From Streptomyces sp. NBC_01445 (lineage in GTDB: Bacteria > Actinomycetota > Actinomycetes > Streptomycetales > Streptomycetaceae): a stretch of 64,000 bases of DNA. The notes under the pieces were generated by a model. It ran no database searches. It saw nothing but the letters and a program-made list of their open reading frames with translations, and had not been told where the DNA came from. Positions 1 to 9,846 of this stretch are shown here, in pieces (within the stretch, counting starts at the first letter, position 1; each line of letters opens with the position of its first letter). A program made the translations under genes and the position numbers. Location: the NCBI RefSeq assembly GCF_035918235.1, contig NZ_CP109485.1:6668501-6732500 (forward strand), in the 5' to 3' direction.

Positions 1-2278
1 CGCCGCGTCCGGGGCCTCGGCCGCGCTGCACGGTGCGGATCTGACGCGCGGTCCCGTTCCCGGGCTCGCCCGGCAATTCGCTCGGGTGACGGTCGAGTTG
101 GAAGTGACGGCCGACCCGCGGCTGACGCGCCCCCGCGTGAAGGGGGACCGCGCGGCTCCCTCGTCCGTCGTCATCGCCGCCGATGTGCTGAGAGTCGGCG
201 ACGCGGGGCGGGGCGGGCCCTCGGGCGTCGGGACGCGGGTGCGGACGCCGGTTCTGGTCCTCGTCGACGTGGACCGCGCCGCCCCGGGGAGGACGCCGTG
301 GCTGTCGCTCCTGCCCAGCACGCGGCTGGTCGTGCACGGAGGGCTGGCGCCCGCGTCGGCCGGCGGCGGCCGGGTCGCGGCCCTGCTCCGCGTCGGACGC
401 GACGAGAGCCCTCGGATCGTCGGCGCACCCTCCGCGGCTCAGCGCTTCGCGGGGAAGCTGAGGGGCGGGCTGCGGGAAGCGACCGAGGGGCTGCCGGCGG
501 ATGCCCGCGCGTTGCTTCCCGGGCTCGTGGTCGGGGACACGTCTCGTGTCCCGCCCGAGCTGCACGAGGCATTCGAGGCCACTGACCTCTTGCACCTGAC
601 GGCGGTCAGCGGGGCGAACTTCACGATCCTGCTCGCTCTGCTGATCGGTCCGCCCGGCACCGCGCACCGGGCGGAGCGCCGTGGCCTCGCCCCGAGGCTC
701 GGGATCCCGTTGCGGGCGACCGCTCTGCTCGGCGGCGCGCTCACGCTCGGCTTCGTGATCGTGTGCAGGCCGGAGCCGAGCGTGCTCAGGGCGGCGGCCT
801 GCGGGCTCGTCGCACTGCTCGCCATCGGCACCGGGCGACGCAGGTCCCTGATCCCGGCACTGGCCACGGTCGTACTGCTGCTGGTGCTGTACGACCCCTG
901 GCTGGCCCGGAGTTACGGGTTCCTGCTGTCCGTCCTGGCCACCGGCGCGCTGCTGACCCTCGCCCCGCGCTGGAGTGCGGCACTGCGGCGGCGGAGATGT
1001 CCGCCGCGCCTGGCGGAGGCGCTCGCGGCGGCCGGGGCGGCGCAGGCCGTGTGTGCGCCGGTGGTCGTGGTCATCGCGTCCCGGGTGAGCCTGGTGGCGG
1101 TGCCGTGCAATCTGCTCGCGGAGTTCGCGGTCGCGCCGGCGACGGTGCTGGGGTTCGCCGCCCTGGCCGCCGCGCCGCTGGCGATGCCGGTCGCGAAAGT
1201 CTTCGCCTGGTGCGCGAGCTGGCCCGCCGGATGGATCGCGGACATCGCACGCGCGGGGGCCGCACTGCCCGGCGGAGGCGTGGACTGGCCCGGGGGCCCG
1301 AGCGGCGGGCTGCTGCTCGCGGTGGTCACCCTGGGCGTGGTCCTCGTGGGCCGCCGGGTGCTCAAGTCCCCGTGGGCCATGGGGATATGTGTGCTGCTCC
1401 TGATCCTCGTGGTCATGCAGCCGAGGCCCCTGACCCGGGTGATCACGGGGTGGCCCCCGCCGGGGTGGCGGATGGTGATGTGCGATGTGGGGCAGGGGGA
1501 CGCGCTGGTGCTCGCGGCGGGCGCGGGGGCCGGGGTGGTCGTCGACGCGGGGCCGGATCCGGTGCTGGTCGACCGTTGTCTGCGCTCGCTCGGGATCACC
1601 CGGGTCCCGCTCGTCCTGCTGACCCACTTTCACGCGGACCATGTCACGGGTCTGCCCGGGGTGCTGCGAGGGCGCGAGGTGGGGGCGATCGAGACGACAG
1701 GGTTCGACGAGCCGCCGGAACAGGCGCGTTTCGTCCGGGGGTTGGCGCACGCTCGGCACATCACGATGACCCGGGCCGTCGCGGGGGAGCAGCGGCGGAC
1801 GGGCCGGCTCGCATGGCAGGTTCTGTGGCCGCCGCCGCGACCCGCTCCCGACCCGGACGGCCCGAACGACGCGAGCGTCACCCTGCTGGTCCGCACTGCG
1901 GGCCTCACCCTGCTGCTCCTGGGTGACCTCGAACCGCCGGCGCAGCGCGCCCTGTTGAGATCCCCCGTGGCGGCGGCCCTGCCACCCGTTGACGTTCTCA
2001 AGGTCGCCCACCACGGCTCGGCCTACCAGGATCCGGTACTCCTGCGGCGGGTCGCGCCCCGTCTTGCCCTGATTTCGTGCGGCGAGGGCAACCCGTACGG
2101 GCATCCGTCGGCGCGCACGGTCGCGGAGTTGCGGGCCGGTGGAGCGGCGGTCCTCCGGACGGACCGGGACGGGGCGTTGGCGGTCACCGGGTCGGGGCAG
2201 GACAGATCAGGTTCGGTCCGTTCCGGGGAGGCGTCGGGGGAGGGGGCGGGGCTCGGTGTGGTGACGGGTGGGTCATGA
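1..2278 (+). CDS. comEC: ComEC/Rec2 family DNA-uptake channel protein, 5' end outside the window
   Basis: The reading frame is open from the window edge (first full codon at base 2), so the true start lies upstream. About 758 residues are present. A soluble N-terminal part (DUF4131/OB-like) is followed by many hydrophobic helices of the Competence domain, including the stretch LTAVSGANF near base 597. A C-terminal metallo-beta-lactamase-like domain follows, with the metal motif HFHADH at bases 1625-1642 and a later VAHHGS motif. The family forms the inner-membrane channel for single-stranded DNA in transformable bacteria, and its hydrolase domain may degrade the other strand. In Streptomyces, which is not known to be naturally competent, the role is unclear. 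Family assignment is firm; function here is inferred. Confidence 0.93.
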   Translation, partial: AASGASAALHGADLTRGPVPGLARQFARVTVELEVTADPRLTRPRVKGDRAAPSSVVIAADVLRVGDAGRGGPSGVGTRVRTPVLVLVDVDRAAPGRTPWLSLLPSTRLVVHGGLAPASAGGGRVAALLRVGRDESPRIVGAPSAAQRFAGKLRGGLREATEGLPADARALLPGLVVGDTSRVPPELHEAFEATDLLHLTAVSGANFTILLALLIGPPGTAHRAERRGLAPRLGIPLRATALLGGALTLGFVIVCRPEPSVLRAAACGLVALLAIGTGRRRSLIPALATVVLLLVLYDPWLARSYGFLLSVLATGALLTLAPRWSAALRRRRCPPRLAEALAAAGAAQAVCAPVVVVIASRVSLVAVPCNLLAEFAVAPATVLGFAALAAAPLAMPVAKVFAWCASWPAGWIADIARAGAALPGGGVDWPGGPSGGLLLAVVTLGVVLVGRRVLKSPWAMGICVLLLILVVMQPRPLTRVITGWPPPGWRMVMCDVGQGDALVLAAGAGAGVVVDAGPDPVLVDRCLRSLGITRVPLVLLTHFHADHVTGLPGVLRGREVGAIETTGFDEPPEQARFVRGLAHARHITMTRAVAGEQRRTGRLAWQVLWPPPRPAPDPDGPNDASVTLLVRTAGLTLLLLGDLEPPAQRALLRSPVAAALPPVDVLKVAHHGSAYQDPVLLRRVAPRLALISCGEGNPYGHPSARTVAELRAGGAAVLRTDRDGALAVTGSGQDRSGSVRSGEASGEGAGLGVVTGGS

Positions 2279-2499
2279 CAGGTGCCGCGCCCCCTGCGGC
2301 TCCCGTGGCGTTACCCGCTGGTAGAAATGCCACCGAGCTGGCGAAATGGTAAGCGGAATGACTAATTCAGGCATCTCCGTACGGGCGGTAGCAGTCTCTG
2401 GCATTCCCGGGATGTGGGCCCGTGTTGCCCCGAATGCCGCAACGATGGTCGAATGCATCTTCGTTGATGGTGTTCAAGCTTCACTGGGGTGTCTCGCAC

Positions 2500-3381
2500 A
2501 TGGTCGGCCGCTGGCTGGGAAACCGTACGAACCGGGCTCAACGAACAAGTCCCCTCGCGGGGATGAGCGTGCCGCCCGGTGCGGGATTCGTCAGCTGCCG
2601 CGTACTCGACCCCGTCAACGAGCCGGTGCGCGGCGCCGAGTTCGCGGTGAGCGACGCCATGGGGCGCACGGTCGTGAGTGGCGGGGCCGACCCGTTCGGC
2701 TCGTTCGTCGCAGCCGTGCCCGCCGGTGACTACCGGCTCGCGGTCACGGCGGAGGGCTACACGCCGTACCGGGGAAACGCTTCGGTCGGCGAGAGCGCGC
2801 ACTCCTCGCTCGGCGACGTCATGCTCCAGGTCGCCCAGCCGCCTGCCCTGCCCGACGCCGGGGACTGGGAGATCGAGGCGATGCACTCGTCGGTCGGGTT
2901 CACGGCGCGGCACATCGGACTGGCGCGGATCCACGGCCGGTTCAACACGTTCGCGGGCGCGCTGCGCATCGCCGAGCGGGTCGAGCGGTCCGCGATGCAT
3001 GTGGTCATCGACGCGTCGTCCATCGACACGAACGTGAAGATGCGCGACGACCATCTCAGGTCGGCCGACTTTCTCGACGTGGACCAGTTCCCGACGCTCG
3101 AGTTCTACAGCGAACGGTTCGTGCACAAGGGCGGCAGCCGCTGGGCGATCACCGGCGCGCTCTCGCTGCACGGGGTGACCCGCACGGTCACGCTCGACGC
3201 GGAGTATCTGGGCCTGGGCAACGGCATGGAGGGGGAGACCCGGGCCGCCTGCCGGGCCACCACGGAGCTGCACCGCGACGACTTCACGGTCAACTGGCAG
3301 ACGATGCTGGCCCGGGGGATCGCGGCGGTCGGCTCCAGCGTGAAGATCGAGCTCGACATCCAGATCGTCCCGAAGGGCTGA
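2500..3381 (+). CDS. YceI-like domain protein with N-terminal carboxypeptidase-regulatory-like domain
   Basis: A protein of 293 residues. Residues about 25-115 look like a beta-sandwich carboxypeptidase-regulatory/CNA-B-like fold (VLDPVNEPVRGAEFAVSDA, then AGDYRLAVTAEGYTPY). Residues about 120-290 are a YceI domain, a lipocalin-like barrel that in other members binds polyprenoid lipids (MHSSVGFTARHIGL, then LRSADFLDV and LHGVTRTVTL). There is no signal peptide, so it is probably cytoplasmic. I chose the ATG at 2500 because homologues begin near the VGRWLGN stretch and a weak GGGG lies about ten bases upstream. ATG 2467 and TTG 2422 are in-frame alternatives. Ligand and role are not known. Confidence 0.85.
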   Translation: MVGRWLGNRTNRAQRTSPLAGMSVPPGAGFVSCRVLDPVNEPVRGAEFAVSDAMGRTVVSGGADPFGSFVAAVPAGDYRLAVTAEGYTPYRGNASVGESAHSSLGDVMLQVAQPPALPDAGDWEIEAMHSSVGFTARHIGLARIHGRFNTFAGALRIAERVERSAMHVVIDASSIDTNVKMRDDHLRSADFLDVDQFPTLEFYSERFVHKGGSRWAITGALSLHGVTRTVTLDAEYLGLGNGMEGETRAACRATTELHRDDFTVNWQTMLARGIAAVGSSVKIELDIQIVPKG

Positions 3382-3397
3382 CGCCCCCGCAGCATCC

Positions 3398-3425
3398 TCG
3401 AAGGTCAGCCCTCGAAGGTCAGCCC
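3398..3425 (+). repeat. 14-bp tandem repeat, two copies
   Basis: The unit CTCGAAGGTCAGCC occurs twice head to tail in the gap between the YceI-like gene and the small gene on the other strand, and a third partial copy (CTCAA) follows. It is a plain short tandem duplication; no function can be read from it. Confidence 0.8.
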
Positions 3426-3493
3426 TCAACCGCCGTCCCGATGACGCCGACCCGAGCCACTGCCCCGATGCCGCTGCCCTGATGACGCCGCGG

Positions 3494-3739
3494 CTAAGGC
3501 GCCTCGAGCCAGCCCTCGTGCTCCGCGGCGAATTCGTCGAGTGAGGCGGGGTCGAGGCGGCCGGTGGGGTCCTCGATCACCACGAGCCACTGGGCGTCCT
3601 CGGCGTCGTCCTCACCGGCCAGCGCGTCGCGTACGAGCTGGGGCTCCTCGGCGACGCCGAACCGGTCGGGAAGCTCCTCGGCCACCTCCTCCGCGGCGTC
3701 GCGGTCGGGGAGCACCAGTACATGTCGAGCGTCGGTCAC
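3494..3739 (-). CDS. Small acidic actinobacterial protein of unknown function (81 aa)
   Basis: The GTG start at 3739 is preceded by a good GGAG ribosome-binding site nine bases away. The product begins VTDARHVLVLPDRD and is strongly acidic (many Asp/Glu, few Lys), with a WLVVIEDPTGRLD core. It is divergent from holA, with 57 bp between the two starts, so the promoters must overlap or lie back to back. Similar short proteins are common beside holA in Streptomyces as far as I recall. I do not recognise a domain, so no function is proposed. Confidence 0.8.
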   Translation of the reverse strand: MTDARHVLVLPDRDAAEEVAEELPDRFGVAEEPQLVRDALAGEDDAEDAQWLVVIEDPTGRLDPASLDEFAAEHEGWLEAP

Positions 3740-3796
3740 CTGGCCATTCTCCGGCACGGCGGGCGTTGTCAGTGCCGCGTGGGATGCTTGACCGCG

Positions 3797-4783
3797 ATGG
3801 CCAGGAAGACTGCAACAGACGATGTGCTCGCCCCTGTCACCCTCGCCGTGGGGCAGGAGGACCTGCTGCTCGACCGCGCCGTGCAGCAGGTGGTGGCTGC
3901 CGCTCGCGCCGCCGACGCGGACACGGATGTGCGTGACCTCACGTCCGACCAGCTTCAGCCCGGCACGCTCGCCGAGCTGACCAGCCCGTCGCTCTTCGCC
4001 GAGCGCAAGGTCGTGGTCGTACGCAATGCGCAGGACCTCTCGGCCGACACGATCAAGGACGTGAAGGGCTACTTCGCGGCGCCCGCCGAGGAGATCACGC
4101 TGGTGCTGCTGCACGCCGGCGGCGCCAAGGGCAAGGGGCTGCTCGACGCGGCCCGCAAGGCGGGGGCCCGCGAGGTCGCCTGCCCCAAGATGACCAAGCC
4201 CGCGGACCGGTTGGCGTTCGTGCGCAGCGAGTTCCGGGCGATCGGCCGTTCTGCGACGCCTGAGGCGTGCCAGGCCCTGGTCGACTCGATCGGCAGTGAT
4301 CTGCGGGAGCTGGCGTCCGCCGTCACGCAGCTCGGCGCGGACGTCGAGGGCACCATCGACGAGGCGGTCGTCGCGCGGTACTACACGGGCCGGGCGGAGG
4401 CCTCCAGCTTCACCGTCGCCGACCGGGCCGTCGAGGGCCGTGCCGCGGAGGCGCTGGAGGCGCTGCGGTGGTCGTTGTCGACCGGGGTGGCGCCCGTGCT
4501 GATCACCAGCGCGCTCGCGCAGGGGGTCCGCGCCATCGGCAAGCTCTCGTCGGCACGCGGCGGCCGGCCCGCTGATCTCGCCCGTGAGCTGGGGATGCCG
4601 CCGTGGAAGATCGACCGGGTGCGCCAGCAGATGCGCGGCTGGACGCCGGACGGTGTGGCCGTCGCGCTGCGGGCCGTCGCCGAGGCCGACGCGGGCGTCA
4701 AGGGCGGTGGGGACGATCCCGAGTACGCCCTCGAGAAGGCCGTGGTCACCATCGCAAGGGCCGCCCGCTCCCGCCGCGGCTGA
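3797..4783 (+). CDS. holA: DNA polymerase III delta subunit (clamp loader)
   Basis: 328 residues, the usual length. The delta subunit is the wrench of the clamp loader: it binds and opens the beta sliding clamp as part of the replisome. The N-terminal part has the AAA+-like fold typical of HolA (LAVGQEDLLLDRAV, then LFAERKVVVVRNA). The C-terminal collar region ends in ALEKAVVTIARAAR. I start at ATG 3797 (MARKTATDD); an in-frame extension to 3722 would overlap the divergent small gene and has no family support. It is followed by a repeat-rich gap and a shared terminator facing rpsT. Confidence 0.95.
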   Translation: MARKTATDDVLAPVTLAVGQEDLLLDRAVQQVVAAARAADADTDVRDLTSDQLQPGTLAELTSPSLFAERKVVVVRNAQDLSADTIKDVKGYFAAPAEEITLVLLHAGGAKGKGLLDAARKAGAREVACPKMTKPADRLAFVRSEFRAIGRSATPEACQALVDSIGSDLRELASAVTQLGADVEGTIDEAVVARYYTGRAEASSFTVADRAVEGRAAEALEALRWSLSTGVAPVLITSALAQGVRAIGKLSSARGGRPADLARELGMPPWKIDRVRQQMRGWTPDGVAVALRAVAEADAGVKGGGDDPEYALEKAVVTIARAARSRRG

Positions 4784-4812
4784 GCCACACAGCCCGACGG
4801 CCACCTCACACC

Positions 4813-5010
4813 CGCAAGCCCCCGGTTCACGCAAGCCCCCGGTTCACGCGGGCCCCGGCCCCCGCGAGCTCCGGCCCGCGCAAGCTCCGGCCCACGCGGG
4901 GCCCTCGCCGCCATGCGCAGCCCCGCCTCCTGCCACGCGCAGCCTGCCACGCGCAGCCCCCCGCCTCCTGCCACGCGCAGCCCCCCGCTTCCTGCCAAGC
5001 GCAGCCCCTC
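4813..5010. repeat. Cluster of short GC-rich tandem repeats downstream of holA
   Basis: Several different short units are repeated side by side. A 17-bp unit, CGCAAGCCCCCGGTTCA, occurs at 4813-4829 and again at 4830-4846. A GCAAGCTCCGGCCC-type unit follows at about 4863-4895. Then roughly 24-bp CGCAGCCCCCCGCCTCCTGCCA-like units occur three to four times with changes at about 4915-5000. The open frames here are low-complexity and shift between units, so I see no gene. This accounts for most of the 431-bp holA-rpsT gap. Confidence 0.8.
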
Positions 5011-5020
5011 ACACACGCCA

Positions 5021-5065
5021 AAACCCCGCCCAGCTGTCCTGGGGAAGGACAGCCGTGCGGGGTCT
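5021..5065. terminator. Bidirectional intrinsic terminator between holA and rpsT
   Basis: An 8-bp perfect stem (GCTGTCCT 5033-5040 with AGGACAGC 5046-5053) is extended by an outer 7-bp stem (ACCCCGC 5023-5029 with GCGGGGT 5057-5063), with two mismatches between. A short A run precedes it on the plus strand, giving a U run for the rpsT transcript. It sits between two convergent genes. Confidence 0.75.
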
Positions 5066-5214
5066 CAGGTTCAAGCTCGATGGATCCGCACCCGCGTGGC
5101 GAACGCAGTCGCGTGCAGATCCGGGGTGCCGGCCGGGAGCGGAGAGAGAGGGCCCGCTCGGGTCCGTCCGGCGATCACATCAAAGGAGTGCCCGTCCCGT
5201 GAGGGAGTGGGTAC

Positions 5215-5481
5215 TCAGCCCTTGAGGGAAGAAGCCTTGGAAGCAAGCGCCGACTTCTTGTTGGCGGCCTGGTTCTTGTGGATGACGCCCTTGGAGACGG
5301 CCTTGTCGAGCTTGCGCGAAGCCTCGCGCGTCAGCTCCTCGGCCTTCTGGGTGTCACCCGCGGCAACGGCCTCGCGGGCCTTGCGGATCGCGGTCTTGAG
5401 GGAGGACTTGACAGCCTTGTTGCGCTGCCGAGCCTTCTCGTTGGTCTTGATCCGCTTGATCTGGGACTTGATGTTCGCCAC
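5215..5481 (-). CDS. rpsT: 30S ribosomal protein S20
   Basis: 88 residues from a GTG start at 5481 ([16 protein letters not shown]). It is highly basic and helical, as S20 must be to bind 16S rRNA in the body of the 30S subunit. The start is fixed by the universal ANIKSQ N-terminus; AAGG lies nine bases upstream. An imperfect 11-bp inverted repeat (5546-5556 with 5564-5574) lies about 65 bp upstream of the start. Divergent from lepA. Confidence 0.96.
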   Translation of the reverse strand: MANIKSQIKRIKTNEKARQRNKAVKSSLKTAIRKAREAVAAGDTQKAEELTREASRKLDKAVSKGVIHKNQAANKKSALASKASSLKG

Positions 5482-5701
5482 GAAATGAGCCTTTTCAGGT
5501 TCAGGCACGCGAGCTCACGCCCACGTGCCGGTGATTTCTCTTGAGGTGTCTCGTGCTGAGAGGGCATGAGACACAGCTGTCAACGTTACCAGCCGTGCTC
5601 CGAGCGGCCCAAACCGGGCGCAGCCCCGCGTCCGTGGGACCATGGAACCTACGTATAGATCCGACCCGAGGCGACAGGCGCCTCAAGAGACAGGACCCTG
5701 C

Positions 5702-7561
5702 GTGCCCGCGACCCCTAACAATGTGCCCGCGCCGAGCCGTACTGCCCCGGCTCTGATCCGCAATTTCTGCATCATCGCGCACATCGACCACGGCAAGTCC
5801 ACGCTCGCCGACCGGATGCTCCAGCTGACCGGTGTGGTCGAGCAGCGGCAGATGCGTGCTCAGTACCTCGACCGGATGGACATCGAGCGCGAGCGCGGCA
5901 TCACGATCAAGTCCCAGGCGGTGCGTCTGCCCTGGGCCCCGAGCGAGGACCCGGGCAAAACCCACATCCTCAACATGATCGACACCCCGGGGCACGTGGA
6001 CTTCACGTACGAGGTCTCGCGGTCCCTCGCGGCCTGTGAGGGCACGGTCCTGCTCGTCGACGCGGCCCAGGGCATCGAGGCGCAGACTCTCGCCAACCTC
6101 TATCTGGCGATGGAGAACGACCTCAAGATCATCCCGGTTCTCAACAAGATCGACCTGCCGGCCGCCCAGCCCGAGAAGTTCTCCGAGGAGCTCGCGAACC
6201 TCATCGGCTGCGAGCCGGAGGACGTGCTGAAGGTCTCCGCGAAGACCGGCATGGGCGTCGAGGCGCTGCTCGACAAGGTCGTCGCCGAGATCCCGGCCCC
6301 GGTCGGCGTCGCCGACGCGCCCGCCCGAGCGATGATCTTCGACTCCGTGTACGACTCCTACCGCGGCGTCGTGACGTACGTACGAGTCGTCGACGGCCAG
6401 CTCAACAAGCGTGAGCGGATCCGGATGATGTCCACCGGCGCCACCCACGAGCTGCTCGAGATCGGTGTCTCCTCTCCGGAGATGACCCCGGCCGACGGCA
6501 TCGGCGTCGGTGAGGTGGGCTACATCATCACCGGCGTGAAGGACGTCCGTCAGTCCAAGGTCGGTGACACGATCACCTCCCTGCACAACGGCGCCACCGT
6601 GGCGCTCGGCGGCTACAAGGACCCGAAGCCGATGGTCTTCTCGGGCCTCTATCCGCTGGACGGCTCGGAGTACCCGGACCTGCGCGAGGCCCTCGACAAG
6701 CTGCAGCTCAACGATGCCGCGCTCGTCTACGAGCCGGAGACCTCGGCCGCCCTCGGCTTCGGCTTCCGCGTCGGCTTCCTCGGCCTGCTCCACCTCGACG
6801 TGATCCGTGAGCGCCTGGAGCGCGAGTTCGGGCTCGACCTCATCGCCACCGCGCCCAACGTGGTTTACCGCGTGGCCATGGAGGACGGCAGCGAGCACAC
6901 GGTCACCAACCCGAGCGAGTTCCCCGAAGGCAAGATCGACAAGGTCTTCGAGCCGGTCGTGCGCGCCACGATCCTCGCCCCCAGCGAGTTCATCGGCTCG
7001 ATCATGGAGCTCTGCCAGACCCGTCGCGGAACGCTGCTCGGCATGGACTACCTCTCCGAGGACCGCGTCGAGATCCGCTACACGCTGCCGCTCGCGGAGA
7101 TCGTCTTCGACTTCTTCGACCAGCTGAAGTCCAAGACGCGCGGCTACGCGTCCCTGGACTACGAGCCCACCGGCGAGCAGGACTCCAGCCTGGTCAAGGT
7201 CGACATCCTGCTGCACGGCGACAAGGTCGACGCCTTCTCCGCGGTCACGCACAAGGACGCGGCGTACGCGTACGGCGTGCGGCTGGTCGCCAAGCTGCGC
7301 GAGCTCATCCCGCGGCAGGCCTTCGAGGTGCCGATCCAGGCCGCCATCGGCTCCCGGGTCATCGCCCGAGAGACGATCCGCGCCATCCGCAAGGACGTCC
7401 TCGCCAAGTGCTACGGCGGTGACATCTCCCGTAAGCGCAAGCTGCTCGAGAAGCAGAAGGAGGGCAAGAAGCGCATGAAGATGGTCGGCTCCGTCGAGGT
7501 GCCGCAGGAAGCCTTCATCGCCGTGCTCTCCAGCGACGACAGCGGCTCGAAGAAGAAGTAG
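5702..7561 (+). CDS. lepA: Elongation factor 4 (LepA), back-translocating GTPase
   Basis: 619 residues. A translational GTPase that acts on the ribosome and, in other bacteria, is linked to initiation-complex assembly and recovery of stalled ribosomes. G1 is AHIDHGKST (residues 26-34), G3 is DTPGH and G4 is NKIDL. Domains II and III, the EF-G-like domain and the LepA-specific C-terminal domain follow (ending [15 protein letters not shown]). GTG 5702 is chosen because AGGA lies six bases upstream and family members start with a similar PATP sequence; an upstream ATG at 5642 is in frame but would add non-conserved residues. A terminator hairpin follows. Confidence 0.97.
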   Translation: MPATPNNVPAPSRTAPALIRNFCIIAHIDHGKSTLADRMLQLTGVVEQRQMRAQYLDRMDIERERGITIKSQAVRLPWAPSEDPGKTHILNMIDTPGHVDFTYEVSRSLAACEGTVLLVDAAQGIEAQTLANLYLAMENDLKIIPVLNKIDLPAAQPEKFSEELANLIGCEPEDVLKVSAKTGMGVEALLDKVVAEIPAPVGVADAPARAMIFDSVYDSYRGVVTYVRVVDGQLNKRERIRMMSTGATHELLEIGVSSPEMTPADGIGVGEVGYIITGVKDVRQSKVGDTITSLHNGATVALGGYKDPKPMVFSGLYPLDGSEYPDLREALDKLQLNDAALVYEPETSAALGFGFRVGFLGLLHLDVIRERLEREFGLDLIATAPNVVYRVAMEDGSEHTVTNPSEFPEGKIDKVFEPVVRATILAPSEFIGSIMELCQTRRGTLLGMDYLSEDRVEIRYTLPLAEIVFDFFDQLKSKTRGYASLDYEPTGEQDSSLVKVDILLHGDKVDAFSAVTHKDAAYAYGVRLVAKLRELIPRQAFEVPIQAAIGSRVIARETIRAIRKDVLAKCYGGDISRKRKLLEKQKEGKKRMKMVGSVEVPQEAFIAVLSSDDSGSKKK

Positions 7562-7581
7562 GCCGCGTCACAGCGGTCCGG

Positions 7582-7618
7582 GGCCCGTCGCGCGTCAGTG
7601 CGGCGGGCCTCTTGATTT
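7582..7618 (+). terminator. Intrinsic terminator after lepA
   Basis: A 10-bp stem GGCCCGTCGC (7582-7591) with GCGGCGGGCC (7600-7609), one mismatched pair and an 8-nt loop, followed by the T-rich tract TCTTGATTT. Confidence 0.75.
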
Positions 7619-7822
7619 CCCGGCATTGTTGTGCGGGTCTTTTGTGGGGGCCGTGTGTACAGCGGCTGTCGACAAGAAGTGACAGGCTGCGGCCCCTTAC
7701 GCACCGGGCGACTGCGCTCTACTCTGATCACTGCTCGGTAGTTACTCGCCAGTTAAACAACAGCCGCCAACAGCCAGCCGCGCCCAGTCTCGCCGCGCTG
7801 CCGCGGGCCCCCGGAGGACGTC

Positions 7823-9712
7823 GTGAGCGACACACAGACCCTGATCGAGAACCGTCCGCCGTCCGTGGCGGCCCTCTTCCTGGAGCGCGTGGCGGCCACG
7901 CCGGATACCGAGGCCTACCGCTACCCGGTGCCATCGGCCTCCGGTGAGGGCCCCGAGGAGTGGAAGTCGCTGAGCTGGGCGCAGGCCTCGGCGCGGGTCT
8001 ACGCCATCGCGGCCGGCCTCATCGAGCTCGGCGTCCGGCCGGAGGAGCGGGTCGCGCTCGCCTCCTCCACGCGGGTCGAGTGGATCCTGGCCGACCTCGG
8101 CATCCTGTGCGCGGGCGCCGCCACGACCACCGTCTACCCGCAGACCAACGCCGAGGAGTCGGGGTTCATCCTCGCGGACTCGGACAGCAAGGTCCTGATC
8201 GCCGAGGACGCGGCGCAGCTGGCCAAGGCCCGCGAGCGCCGGGCCGACCTGCCCGACCTCGCCCATGTCGTCGTCATCGACGAGGCCGGGGTCGAGCCGG
8301 ACGCCGCGGACCCCGAAGGCTGGGTGCTCACGCTCGCCGACCTGGAGAAGCGCGGCGCCGCCCACCTGGAGAAGAACCCGGACCTGATCAAGGAGAAGGT
8401 CGGCGCGATCACCGCGGACCAGCTTGCGACCCTGATCTACACCTCCGGCACCACCGGCCGGCCCAAGGGCGTGCGCCTCCCGCAGGACAACTGGTCGTAC
8501 ATGGCGAAGGCCATCGCCTCGACCGGCCTGGTGGGCCCGGACGACGTGCAGTACCTGTGGCTGCCCCTCGCGCACGTCTTCGGCAAGGTCCTCACCTCCG
8601 GGCAGATCGAGGTCGGGCACGTCACCGCCGTCGACGGCCGCGTGGACAAGATCATCGCGAACCTGCCCGTCGTGCAGCCGACGTACATGGCCGCGGTGCC
8701 GCGCATCTTCGAGAAGGTCTACAACGGGGTCGCGGCCAAGGCGCGGGCCGGCGGCGGCGCCAAGTACAAGATCTTCCAGTGGGCCGCCGAGGTCGCGCGC
8801 GAGTACGCGAAGGCAAGCCAGGACAACTTCCGCAGGACCGGTTCGGCCTCGGTGCCGTTCGCGCTCGGCGCCAAGCACAAGGTCGCCGACGCGCTCGTCT
8901 ACTCGAAGCTGCGTGAGGCGTTCGGCGGCCGGCTGCGCGCCTGCGTCTCCGGCTCCGCCGCGCTCGCCCCCGAGATCGGCTACTTCTTCGCCGGCGCGGG
9001 CGTGCACATCCTGGAGGGCTACGGCCTCACGGAGACCTCCGCCGCGTCCTTCGTCAACCCCGGTGAGGCGTACCGCACCGGCACGGTCGGCAAGCCGCTG
9101 CCCGGCACGGAGGTGCGGATCGCGGACGACGGCGAGATCCTGCTGCGTGGCCCCGGCGTCATGCAGGGCTACCACGGGCTGCCCGAGAAGACGACCGAGG
9201 TCCTGGAGTCCGACGGCTGGTTCCACACCGGCGACATCGGTGAGCTGTCGCCCGACGGCTACCTCAAGATCACCGACCGCAAGAAGGACTTGATCAAGAC
9301 GTCGGGCGGCAAGTACATCGCGCCCGCCGAGGTCGAGGGCCAGTTCAAGGCCGTCTGCCCGTACGTCTCGAACATCCTGGTGCACGGCGCCGACCGGAAC
9401 TTCTGCACGGCGCTCATCGCTCTCGACGAGCCGTCCATCCTGGAGTGGGCCAAGGACAACGGCCTGGAGGGCAAGTCGTACGCCGATGTGGTCGCGGCCC
9501 CCGCCACGGTCGAACTGGTCGAGGGCTACGTCAAGGAGCTCAACCTGGGCCTCCAGAAGTGGCAGACCATCAAGAAGTTCAAGCTCCTGCCGCGCGACCT
9601 CGACATCGAGCACGGCGAGCTGACCCCGAGCCTGAAGCTGAAGCGGCCGGTCGTCGAGCGCGAGTACGGGCACCTGATCGACGAGATGTACGCGGGTTCA
9701 CGCGAGAAGTAG
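7823..9712 (+). CDS. Long-chain fatty acid--CoA ligase (AMP-forming)
   Basis: 629 residues from GTG 7823 with GGAGG just upstream. An ANL-superfamily enzyme that activates fatty acids with ATP to acyl-AMP and then acyl-CoA. The phosphate-binding loop is YTSGTTGRPKG, the adenine/Mg motif is EGYGLTETSA, and the hinge/C-terminal motifs are GWFHTGDIG, DRKKDLIKTSGGKY and the late Lys region (LTPSLKLKR). It resembles FadD15-type ligases of actinobacteria. The final 43 bases of the gene are repeated exactly 218 bp downstream, and a central stretch is also partly repeated there (see the remnant at 9711-9930). Confidence 0.95.
   Translation: MSDTQTLIENRPPSVAALFLERVAATPDTEAYRYPVPSASGEGPEEWKSLSWAQASARVYAIAAGLIELGVRPEERVALASSTRVEWILADLGILCAGAATTTVYPQTNAEESGFILADSDSKVLIAEDAAQLAKARERRADLPDLAHVVVIDEAGVEPDAADPEGWVLTLADLEKRGAAHLEKNPDLIKEKVGAITADQLATLIYTSGTTGRPKGVRLPQDNWSYMAKAIASTGLVGPDDVQYLWLPLAHVFGKVLTSGQIEVGHVTAVDGRVDKIIANLPVVQPTYMAAVPRIFEKVYNGVAAKARAGGGAKYKIFQWAAEVAREYAKASQDNFRRTGSASVPFALGAKHKVADALVYSKLREAFGGRLRACVSGSAALAPEIGYFFAGAGVHILEGYGLTETSAASFVNPGEAYRTGTVGKPLPGTEVRIADDGEILLRGPGVMQGYHGLPEKTTEVLESDGWFHTGDIGELSPDGYLKITDRKKDLIKTSGGKYIAPAEVEGQFKAVCPYVSNILVHGADRNFCTALIALDEPSILEWAKDNGLEGKSYADVVAAPATVELVEGYVKELNLGLQKWQTIKKFKLLPRDLDIEHGELTPSLKLKRPVVEREYGHLIDEMYAGSREK
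9668..9710 (+). repeat. 43-bp perfect direct repeat, copy 1 (3' end of the acyl-CoA ligase)
   Basis: Identical to 9886-9928. It encodes the last residues GHLIDEMYAGSREK before the stop. The last 17 bases occur a third time at 9716-9732. Confidence 0.95.
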
Positions 9713-9846
9713 GCCGGGTTCACGCGAGAAGTGGGCCGGGTTTGTGTGGGGGTCGGTGGCCGGTTGCGTGCCTGCGTCGCCGGCTCCGGCGCGCTCGTCC
9801 CCGCGGTTGGGGGCGCCGACGGTGCGGCGGTCTGGGGCGGGCTCGG

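Noticed and set aside
4827..5021. Minus-strand frame with repeated GCAWQEAG units
   Set aside because: It is a translation of the tandem DNA repeats in the holA-rpsT gap, with no ribosome-binding site and no family.
5546..5574. Inverted repeat near the rpsT start as a ribosomal protein leader
   Set aside because: One mismatch and short arms; the transcript start is not known, so it may be upstream DNA. Not enough for a leader RNA call.
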